From contig CAYWJT010000058.1 in the NCBI GenBank assembly GCA_964458655.1, forward strand, positions 1 through 16,448: a DNA stretch of 16,448 bases, in the 5' to 3' direction. Below the pieces are notes generated by a model. The model searched no databases and was not told the DNA's origin. It saw only the letters and a program-made list of their open reading frames with translations. Source of the stretch: CAYWJT01 sp964458655. Lineage in GTDB: Bacteria; Acidobacteriota; Aminicenantia; Aminicenantales; Saccharicenantaceae. Position 1 is the stretch's first letter. Each line of letters opens with the position of its first letter. Positions 1-6,488 of the stretch are shown piece by piece. Position numbers and translations under genes: made by a program.

Positions 1-651
1 ATGATACCAGCCGACGCGGTCCTTCAAGCCGGTGAGCACGGTGTCGGGTTCAACGATGGTCGGGAAGTGCTTGTTCCCCGGAACGTAGTGGTCGAAATGG
101 ACGTCGCTGACTTCGATGGTGGGAAGCTCGTATGGTTCGGTTCGCCAGAGCTCGACGGCCGCCGCGGCCTCTACCGGCGTTTTGCCCGTGACGGCGACAT
201 GGATCACCGGATTATTGGCGTCGGCCCAGACCCGGGCCTCGACCAGCCGCTCCCCTTCTCCGCAGCGGAACTCGACGGTCGCCTCGCGCAGGCGCAGGGC
301 CTGACGAAAGGCCCTCGAGCCGGCCAGGGGATTGGGGTTCAGGCGCAATCTCACCCGGCCGAGCTTGAGCAGGCGGCCGTTGTCGTCCCAGGCATCGGTT
401 TTGCCGATGTAGCAAAGGATATCGCCGCTTTCTTCCATCCAGACGTTGAGGCTGATGTCGCCGTTTCCGGCCGGCATGGTCCCCCAGGCGTCTTTGCTCG
501 GCGAATCCCAGATGACGTCGTATTTATCAAGGCCGGCCATCGGGTCGTAGCCGGAGCCGGCGCAGGAGCCTAATGCTCCTACGATAAGAATCAGGGCGGC
601 AACTGAAGCGTAAAAACGATGGTCAGGCAAAGCAAACCTCTTTCCAATCAC
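1..651 (-). CDS. DUF5703-domain lipoprotein, N-terminal part (runs off the left edge)
   Basis: Only the first 217 residues are present; the gene continues beyond base 1. From the GTG at 651 the protein opens with a basic stretch (IGKR), a hydrophobic core and a lipobox LGSC with Cys30, so it is probably a lipoprotein. After the Cys, residues ~39-110 carry KYDVIWDSPSKDAWGTMP-AGNGDISLNVW and KTDAWDDNGRLLKLGRVRL in close order, which matches the DUF5703 N-terminal beta domain found ahead of GH95-like (alpha/alpha)6 glycosidase domains. The likely role is hydrolysis of a plant or host glycan at the cell surface, but the catalytic part is outside the window. The start is uncertain: TTG at 657 (AGGAG 4 nt upstream) and TTG at 630 (AGAGG 6 nt upstream) are alternatives. 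It follows galT on the same strand after 274 bp, so it is probably a separate unit. The family call is by recalled motif; substrate unknown. Confidence 0.75.
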   Translation of the reverse strand, partial: MIGKRFALPDHRFYASVAALILIVGALGSCAGSGYDPMAGLDKYDVIWDSPSKDAWGTMPAGNGDISLNVWMEESGDILCYIGKTDAWDDNGRLLKLGRVRLRLNPNPLAGSRAFRQALRLREATVEFRCGEGERLVEARVWADANNPVIHVAVTGKTPVEAAAAVELWRTEPYELPTIEVSDVHFDHYVPGNKHFPTIVEPDTVLTGLKDRVGWYH

Positions 652-925
652 CCGCAATTCACTCCTGACGTTTACAATAAATCGAGCGTTTTATCAACCT
701 TCATAGGGTTTCGGCGTGTTATCGACAGCCGTCAATGATTCTGACCATGATCGTTTTCTTGCCGCCGGAGAGAAAGAAAACGGTTCAGGGCCTGATGATC
801 ACGGCTGATGATGGCCGCGTTATCAGAGGCAAGTCGCCGGCGTTTCAGGGCGATACTTTGGTAACGACGGATCACTCGGCCCAAGCAGGCTGGAATGCGA
901 TGCTTTTAGGGGAGCGAGCGCGGGC
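652..925. other. Intergenic gap between galT and the DUF5703 gene, AT-richer than its surroundings
   Basis: No convincing gene is present. Base composition is visibly lower in GC than the flanking genes. A weak minus-strand promoter candidate for the DUF5703 gene is TTGATA at 697-692 with TGTAAA at 676-671, but the spacing is only 15 bp. No stem followed by a T-run is seen after the galT stop, so readthrough into the DUF5703 gene cannot be excluded. A short open frame on the plus strand (735-929) has no ribosome binding site and no recognisable domain. Confidence 0.5.
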
Positions 926-1948
926 CTAGGCCCGGAGGGCCTCGGCGGCCGTTTCCGGCGAGACGGGGTTGATGTAGAAGCCCGTGCCGTATTCGAATCC
1001 CGCCACCTTGGTCAGGACCGGGAAGATCTCGATGTGCCAGTGGTAGGTCTTTTCCATATCCGGCCAGGCTTTGGAAGAAAGGGCCGGGTTCGGCGCCTGG
1101 TGGAACATGAGGTTGAAAGGAGGGTCGGCCAGGGTGGCCTTGAGCCGGGAAAGCGTCTCCTTCAGCACGGCGGCCAGCTCCGCGAGCTCGGATGCGCCGA
1201 GGCTGGAGAACAGGTGGGCGTGGCGGACCGGGTAGACGGCCATCTCGAAGGGAAATCTGGAGGCGAACGGCGTCAGGACCACGAACCGCCCGTTGTCCAG
1301 GACGACGCGCTTGGCCTCTTCCTTTTCCTGGTTGAGCATGCGGCAGAAGACGCATTCCTGCAGGCTGCGGAACATGTTGGCCGCCCCGTAGATCTCCTCC
1401 TTGGTCCGCTTGGGCACGATCGGCGTCGCCACCACCTGGGAATGGGGATGGCTGAGTGACGCGCCGGCCTCGCGGCCCTTGTTCTTGAAGACCTGGACGT
1501 ACTGGTATTGCTTCTCTTTCTCGATGGCCCTGATCCTGGCCTGGAAAACAGCCAGGATGTCCCGCACGTGCTCGACCGGCAGGTCGCCTAACTCGAGCCG
1601 GTGGTCGGGGTTCTCGATGACCACCTCGTGGACGCCGACTCCTTCCATCCACTGGTTGATGCCCTGGACCAGCTTGGGCGGCGGGGCGCCGGGGCTGAGC
1701 GCCGGGAACTTGTTGGGCACGACCCGCACCCGCCAGCCCGGGCCGTCCGGCGGAGAGCCGTCGGGCCGCAAGGCGTAAACCTCGGGCGGGGTCTTGTTCT
1801 CGCTGCCGGCGCAGAAGGGGCAGAACTGGTGCGGCTCCTCGGGACGGGCCGAGCCGGCCGCCGGCCGGAAATCGTCCGGCCTCTTGCTGCGTTCAGTGGC
1901 TATGATGACCCAGCGGCCGCTGACCAGGTCCTTCCTGAGCTCGGACAT
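926..1948 (-). CDS. galT: Galactose-1-phosphate uridylyltransferase
   Basis: This HIT-superfamily enzyme (340 aa) exchanges UMP between UDP-glucose and galactose-1-phosphate in the Leloir pathway, in the cytoplasm. The active-site motif HPHSQ is at residues 167-171; His169 corresponds to the uridylylated histidine (His166 of E. coli). Cys43/Cys46 (CPFC), His116 and His167 line up with the zinc ligands of E. coli GalT (Cys52, Cys55, His115, His164). HWH at 303-305 matches the second, C-terminal histidine pair. A second CxxC (Cys199/Cys202) is an extra feature compared with E. coli. The ATG overlaps the TGA of the response regulator by one base (TGATG), so translation is probably coupled. It is the last gene of the block. 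No galK or galE is in the window. HIT relatives such as ADP-glucose:phosphate adenylyltransferase are the main alternative, and the glgC context makes that worth remembering. Confidence 0.9.
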   Translation of the reverse strand: MSELRKDLVSGRWVIIATERSKRPDDFRPAAGSARPEEPHQFCPFCAGSENKTPPEVYALRPDGSPPDGPGWRVRVVPNKFPALSPGAPPPKLVQGINQWMEGVGVHEVVIENPDHRLELGDLPVEHVRDILAVFQARIRAIEKEKQYQYVQVFKNKGREAGASLSHPHSQVVATPIVPKRTKEEIYGAANMFRSLQECVFCRMLNQEKEEAKRVVLDNGRFVVLTPFASRFPFEMAVYPVRHAHLFSSLGASELAELAAVLKETLSRLKATLADPPFNLMFHQAPNPALSSKAWPDMEKTYHWHIEIFPVLTKVAGFEYGTGFYINPVSPETAAEALRA

Positions 1949-2313
1949 CAGTCGCCCACCAGCTCCTTTATCTTGGCCTTCAGCTCGTCGAGGGACGAGG
2001 ACTTGACGACGTAAGCGTCGGCCGCCCAGGTCATGAAATCCTCCTTGTAGCTCTGGTAGGCGGAGTTGATGATGATGGGGATGTCCTTGCGCATGCCCAT
2101 GATGCGGCTGATGAGCTCGATGCCGTTGGTGCCCGGCATGCGGATGTCCGTTATTATGAGGTCGAACGACTCCCTTTCCAGGGCCCTCAGGGCGGTTTCA
2201 GCCTCAAAGGCGCAGGTCACGTCGTAACCGGCCCGGGTGAGCTCCTCCTCGTAGAGCAGGCACAGGGGCTTCTCGTCCTCGACCAGCAGAATCCTTTTTT
2301 TCACCGCGCTCAT
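1948..2313 (-). CDS. Single-domain (CheY-like) response regulator
   Basis: The protein (121 aa) is one receiver domain with no output domain. The acidic pocket is Glu12/Asp13, the phosphoacceptor is Asp56 in IITDIRMPG, the switch Ser is Ser84 and the conserved Lys is Lys104. It should be phosphorylated by the histidine kinase encoded directly upstream, whose stop overlaps its start by 4 nt (ATGA). A strong ribosome binding site (AAGGAGG, 4 nt before the ATG) supports the start at 2313 and predicts high expression relative to the kinase. Without a DNA-binding domain it must act through protein contact, or as a phosphate shuttle to another regulator. Target unknown; the neighbours suggest control of glucan or sugar metabolism. 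Confidence 0.93.
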   Translation of the reverse strand: MSAVKKRILLVEDEKPLCLLYEEELTRAGYDVTCAFEAETALRALERESFDLIITDIRMPGTNGIELISRIMGMRKDIPIIINSAYQSYKEDFMTWAADAYVVKSSSLDELKAKIKELVGD

Positions 2314-3665
2314 GACGCCTCCTTCGCTTTTCTCTCGCGACAGGGGAAGGTCAGATGGAAGATGGTGCCCCTGCCCGGCCGGCTGCGGAAATCCACCCGT
2401 CCGCCGCAGGCGTCCATGACCCGTTTCACGAAGACCAGCCCCAGGCCGAGCCCCTTTTCCTTGGTGGTGAAGAAAGGCCTGAATATCTGCTCCTTGTCCG
2501 GGTTCGTTATCCCCTGCCCGGTGTCTCGGACCGAGACCGTGAACCAGTCCTTGCCCTTGACGTAGCTGCGGACCGAGACCGTGCCGCCGGCGTCGGTGGC
2601 GTCAAAGGCGTTGTCGATGATGTTCCTCAGGGCTTCCCCGAAGGAGACCGGGTCCGAGAATATCTCGACCTCGGCCCGCTCCAGGTTTACGTCCATGTTG
2701 AAGGTCTGGGCCCGGCCGGCCACGTCCGGGCTCTTGAGCACCTCCTCCACTATCGGCCAGGGGTCGAACCAGACTGGCTCGCGCATGCTCACTTTCAGGA
2801 AATGGCTCATCTGGAAGACGATGTCCTCCAGCCTTTTGATCTCCTCGCGGATGATGCCCAGGTTGCGGACCTTCTTGTCCTCCGGGGTCTCCGGCCTGAG
2901 CATCTGCTCGACGAACCCGCCGATGGCCACCAGGGGATTGCGCAGCTGGTGGCTGAGGAACATGGCCATCTCGCCCATGGCCGCCATCTTTTGGGCTTCC
3001 ATGAGCTTCTGGTAGAGACGGGCGGTCGAGATGTAGTTGCCGGCGAGCAGCCCGCACAGACCGGCCAGCCGGATATCTGCCAAGCTTATGGGCGTCCGCG
3101 TTATAGCGTTGTCCGCGACGATCTCGCCCAGCACCTCGTCCTTGGAGATCAGCGGAATGCACAGGAACTCGTCCACGCCGATAAGGTCGAGGAACTTGCG
3201 GTCGACGGCCGGCTCCCGGGATGCCTCTTTCACCAGCAGTATCTCTTTCCTCAGGGCGGCCATGGCCGGGATCGAAGGCGAGGCTTCGCTCAGTCCGAAG
3301 CTCAGGTTCTTCATCCGTCCCGTCAAAGTGTCGGTGTTATTGCGTATCAGGCTGCGGTTGTATTCGATGATCTCGCAGTAGCCTATGGCCGGAGTGGAGA
3401 GGATCTCCCAGATGGAGGCGGCCTCTTCCGGCGACCGCGGGCCGAGCCACATCTCGCCCCGCAGGCGGTTGTTCTCCCTGAGGAAGAGCATGACCCGGTT
3501 GAAACCCACGCCGGAGCCGGAGGTGAGGGCGGTCAGGATGACGAGCAGGTTGTCCTCGAGCGAGAAAGGCTGGAAGAAGCTTTGCGAGATGATGGAAAGG
3601 ACGGAAAGCTCCTTGGGCACGTCCTTCTCGAAGCGGGCGGAGAGGAAGGCGTAGGGCTCGATCAT
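2310..3665 (-). CDS. Soluble GAF-domain sensor histidine kinase
   Basis: The protein (451 aa) has no signal peptide and no membrane segment, so it should sense a cytoplasmic signal. Residues ~20-215 look like a divergent GAF domain (MLFLREN near 59-65, FLCIPLISKDEVLGEIVADN at 167-186). A coiled-coil linker (~215-232) leads to the HisKA helix with the H-box FLSHQLRNP, phospho-acceptor His239. The ATPase domain shows the N-box (Asn348, Asn352 in LRNIIDNAFDA), G1 box DTGQG (381-385), F-box (FRPFFTT, 395-401) and G2 box GLGLGL (405-410). All catalytic boxes are intact. The ATG overlaps the glgC stop by 4 nt and is preceded by GGAG with 6 nt spacing. Its cognate regulator is almost certainly the next gene. 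The ligand is not predictable from sequence. Confidence 0.93.
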   Translation of the reverse strand: MIEPYAFLSARFEKDVPKELSVLSIISQSFFQPFSLEDNLLVILTALTSGSGVGFNRVMLFLRENNRLRGEMWLGPRSPEEAASIWEILSTPAIGYCEIIEYNRSLIRNNTDTLTGRMKNLSFGLSEASPSIPAMAALRKEILLVKEASREPAVDRKFLDLIGVDEFLCIPLISKDEVLGEIVADNAITRTPISLADIRLAGLCGLLAGNYISTARLYQKLMEAQKMAAMGEMAMFLSHQLRNPLVAIGGFVEQMLRPETPEDKKVRNLGIIREEIKRLEDIVFQMSHFLKVSMREPVWFDPWPIVEEVLKSPDVAGRAQTFNMDVNLERAEVEIFSDPVSFGEALRNIIDNAFDATDAGGTVSVRSYVKGKDWFTVSVRDTGQGITNPDKEQIFRPFFTTKEKGLGLGLVFVKRVMDACGGRVDFRSRPGRGTIFHLTFPCRERKAKEAS

Positions 3666-4846
3666 TCCGGTCTCCAGCCCTTGGGAACGGTCGTGATGCC
3701 GCCTCGGCTGACCTTGAAGTCCAGGACGTCCTTTTCCCGCTCGAAGCCGACCTCGAAGCCGGCCGGTATGACGCAGTGCTTGTCCACTATGGTCCGGCGC
3801 AGCCTGGCGCCGGACCTTATCCAGGAGCCTTCGAAGACGATGGATTCCGTGACCTCGGCGCCGGACTCGACCCTGACGCCGTGGGCGAGGATGGAGCGCT
3901 CGACCCTGGCCCTGGCGACACGGCAGCCTTCGCAGATGACCGATTGCTTGATCTCGCCGCCTTCGATGTAGGAGGGCGGATACTGCGGCCGGTGCGTGCG
4001 GAATGGCCAGGCCCGGTCGTTCATATCGATGGGCGGCGCGGTTCCGATGAAATCCATGTTGGCCTTCCAGTAGGCGTCCACGGTGCCGATATCCTCCCAG
4101 TAGCCGTCGAAGACCCAGGCCTGGACGCGGAAATCGCGCACGAGCTGCGGGAAGATGTCCTTGCCGAAATCATGACCGCTCTTCGGGTTGCGGGCGTCCT
4201 TGATCAAGGCCTTGATGAGGACAGGCGTCCGGAAGAGGTAAACGCCCATGGAAACAAGGCTCTGCTCCCCGGCGTCGTCGTAAGGGAACGGGTTGCGCGG
4301 CTTTTCCTGGAACTGGACGATGCGGCGCTCGGCGTCGACGCCGACGACCCCGAAACGGGAGGCCTCGGCGACCGGCACCGGTTTGGCCAGGACCACGGCT
4401 TCGGCTTGCTTCTGCAGGGCGTACTTGATGACCGGCCTGTAGTCGGCCCTGTAGACGTGGTCCCCGGACAGGATGAGGACGAAGTCCGGGTTCTCCTGCT
4501 GGATGGTATAGAGGTTCTGGAAGACGGCATCGGCCGTGCCTTCGTACCAGTGGTCGCTGATCCGGCCCTGCGCCGGCAGGGAAATGATATAGCTGCCGCT
4601 TTCCGGATGGAAGATGTGCCAGCCGTTGAGGATGTGGCGTTCGAGCGAAAGAGACTTGTACTGGGTGAGCAGGGCTATGCGGCGCAGCCCGGAGTTGAGG
4701 GCGTTGGACAGGCTGAAGTCGATGATGCGGTAGCCTCCGAGGAAGGGAACGGACGGTTTGGCCCGGTCGCGCGTGAGCGGATGCAGCCGTTCGCCTTTAC
4801 CTCCGCACAGGACCATGACCAGCTTCCGCTTAGATGACAGTTCCAT
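3662..4846 (-). CDS. glgC: Glucose-1-phosphate adenylyltransferase (ADP-glucose pyrophosphorylase)
   Basis: GlgC makes ADP-glucose from ATP and glucose-1-phosphate, the committed step of bacterial glycogen synthesis. The 394-aa product has the nucleotide-binding loop GGKGERLHPLT (15-25), RAKPSVPF (28-35), YRIIDFSLSN (39-48), GTADAV (103-108), SGDHVYRADY (127-136), the sugar-phosphate Lys in EKP (181-183), and GYWEDIGTVDAYW (248-260). A left-handed beta-helix of hexapeptide-like repeats follows from ~290. An in-frame TTG at 4867 would add seven residues. I prefer the ATG at 4846 because the strong GAGGAGG lies within that extension, about 11 nt before the ATG, and the protein then starts like other GlgCs. 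It overlaps the end of the branching enzyme by 17 nt and the histidine kinase by 4 nt. It is slightly shorter than the E. coli enzyme (~431 aa), mainly at the termini. Confidence 0.95.
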   Translation of the reverse strand: MELSSKRKLVMVLCGGKGERLHPLTRDRAKPSVPFLGGYRIIDFSLSNALNSGLRRIALLTQYKSLSLERHILNGWHIFHPESGSYIISLPAQGRISDHWYEGTADAVFQNLYTIQQENPDFVLILSGDHVYRADYRPVIKYALQKQAEAVVLAKPVPVAEASRFGVVGVDAERRIVQFQEKPRNPFPYDDAGEQSLVSMGVYLFRTPVLIKALIKDARNPKSGHDFGKDIFPQLVRDFRVQAWVFDGYWEDIGTVDAYWKANMDFIGTAPPIDMNDRAWPFRTHRPQYPPSYIEGGEIKQSVICEGCRVARARVERSILAHGVRVESGAEVTESIVFEGSWIRSGARLRRTIVDKHCVIPAGFEVGFEREKDVLDFKVSRGGITTVPKGWRPE

Positions 4847-6488
4847 CGGGAAGGACCACCTCCTCAAAGACGCGGTCCTCGCTCTCGTAAGTCTCGAGCA
4901 GGACCTGTTCGGCCGGCGTGAGGGGCGCCCGCCGGCGGAGCCAGCCGGCGAGCCTAGCCGCGCGCTCGTAGTGCTCGGCCGCCCGGTTCTCGGCGTAATC
5001 GCGGGCCGTCCAGGTGGAGATCAGGAACGGCCAGTCGGAACTCTCGACAAGGAACTTCTCGCGGAAGAACTGGCGCAGGAGCCTTCTGTCCCAGGCGCCG
5101 GGGTCCTCGAGCAGCCCGGCGGCCTCTTCCTCGACCCGGTAGATCTTCTCCCAGATCCAGGCCGTGTCGGTGTTGAACCAGATCCAGTGGAAACCGCCCT
5201 GGCCCCATGAGCCTTCCGGCAGCGAAACGATGGTTTCCGGACGGCAGAGCGCGAGGCATTCCGAAGCCGTCCGGGCGGCCACCGGACCGGCGGCAAGCTC
5301 TCTCATCACGTGGTAGATCCATTCCGGGCCCTCGAACCACCAGTGTCCGAAAAGCTCGGTGTCGTACAGGGCTGCGATGACCCGTCGTTCGCCGCCCGCC
5401 AGGATGCCTTCGAGAAGAGAAGCGAAGTGCCGGGCGTGCACCCGGACTTTTTCCCGGGCGGCCGCCGGCTCGTAAGGCTCCTTCAGGGCCAGGTCGCCCG
5501 AGGACGAGGTGATCTTCCAGTACCTGAGCCCGCCCGGGAAGTGCTTCTTGTGGAACTCCAGATAGTCGCCGTCGCCGGGATACCCGCCCTGACGGCTCCA
5601 GACCTGAGCGCCGGAAATGTCGTCGCGGGCGAAGAACGGCTCGAGAGAAGGCTCGGCCAGATAAGGCAGATAGGGATCCTTGCCGTCCGCGCTTTCCGGA
5701 TGGTATTCCTTCTTGTATTTCTCCCAGAGCAGCTTGAGCCCGGGGAACCTTTCCATGTAGACGCCTTTTACTTCCCCGCCCTTGAGCAGGTGGGTGTCGA
5801 CGAAGAAATAGCCGGCGCCGCCGGCTTTCAGCAGCTCGTCGACTCCGCTCCTTTCGGCGGCCTGACCGCCGAAGGGCGAGGTCCACCTGTAGCGGGGTCG
5901 GTAGCCGCATTCGGGCACCCAGAACCCGGCCGCTTCCCGGCCGAAGAACCGGCGGTGGGTGTGCCGGCCCTGTCTGATCTGATGGGCGATGCTCACGTCC
6001 TTGCCGAGGAGCGGGAAATAGCCGTGGGTGGCCGCGGACGTCATGACCTCGAGCTGGCCGGCCGCTTCAAGCCGCCTGAAGGACTCCAGTATGTCGCCGC
6101 GGCAGCGTTCCCTGAAGGTCTGATTGAGGCTCTCGTACCAATCCTTCCAGAACTCGGCCAGCCCGAGCAGCGGGTCGCCTGTCTTCCGGAAGTAATTGAT
6201 GTCGTCGGCCGCGATCTCGGCCTTCATGCCCAGGTATTCTTCGAAGCCGGTCCTGAAGCCGGGGTCCTTGAGCTGGTCGGCGAGAACCGGCGTGAAGCTC
6301 ATCACGACCCGCGGCGGCAGGCCTTCTTCCGCCAGCCTTTCGAAGGCCAGCAGGAGGGGCAGGTAGCATTCGGCGGCCGCTTCGTAAAGCCAGTCCATGC
6401 CGTGGGGCCAACTGCCGTGCGAAAGCACGTAGGGTATGTGGCTGTGCAGGACGAGCGTGAAATACTTTCCGTCAGTCTTGTTGTTCAA
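4830..6488 (-). CDS. GH57 1,4-alpha-glucan branching enzyme
   Basis: The 552-aa protein is a GH57 branching enzyme of the TK1436/Rv3031 type, which introduces alpha-1,6 branches into alpha-1,4-glucan. Visible motifs are LHSHIP (14-19), TSAATHGYFPLL (150-161), FWVPECGYRP (189-198) with the nucleophile Glu193, and ALYDTELFGHWWFEG (373-387) with the acid/base Asp376. These correspond to Glu183 and Asp354 of Thermococcus kodakarensis TK1436. SWGQGG (427-432) is the conserved C-terminal (DUF1957-type) substrate-contact segment. Length fits the family. Translation begins at a TTG (6488): it is the first in-frame codon after a TGA, has GGAG 7 nt upstream, and the next ATG would remove the first catalytic-barrel motif. 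The start lies inside the 3' end of the glucanotransferase gene (17-nt overlap), and the 3' end carries the ribosome binding site for glgC. Confidence 0.93.
   Translation of the reverse strand: MNNKTDGKYFTLVLHSHIPYVLSHGSWPHGMDWLYEAAAECYLPLLLAFERLAEEGLPPRVVMSFTPVLADQLKDPGFRTGFEEYLGMKAEIAADDINYFRKTGDPLLGLAEFWKDWYESLNQTFRERCRGDILESFRRLEAAGQLEVMTSAATHGYFPLLGKDVSIAHQIRQGRHTHRRFFGREAAGFWVPECGYRPRYRWTSPFGGQAAERSGVDELLKAGGAGYFFVDTHLLKGGEVKGVYMERFPGLKLLWEKYKKEYHPESADGKDPYLPYLAEPSLEPFFARDDISGAQVWSRQGGYPGDGDYLEFHKKHFPGGLRYWKITSSSGDLALKEPYEPAAAREKVRVHARHFASLLEGILAGGERRVIAALYDTELFGHWWFEGPEWIYHVMRELAAGPVAARTASECLALCRPETIVSLPEGSWGQGGFHWIWFNTDTAWIWEKIYRVEEEAAGLLEDPGAWDRRLLRQFFREKFLVESSDWPFLISTWTARDYAENRAAEHYERAARLAGWLRRRAPLTPAEQVLLETYESEDRVFEEVVLPDGTVI

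Noticed and set aside
735..929. Small plus-strand gene in the galT/DUF5703 gap
   Set aside because: No ribosome binding site, no recognisable protein features, and its end runs into the galT 3' end.
922..933. Palindrome GGGCCTAGGCCC over the galT stop as a terminator
   Set aside because: It has no loop and no following T-run on the minus strand; it does not look like an intrinsic terminator.
2355..3971. Long plus-strand open frame opposite the kinase and glgC (538 codons)
   Set aside because: It lies fully antisense to two genes with intact family motifs, has no recognisable domain, and is explained by the GC-rich third codon positions of the true genes.
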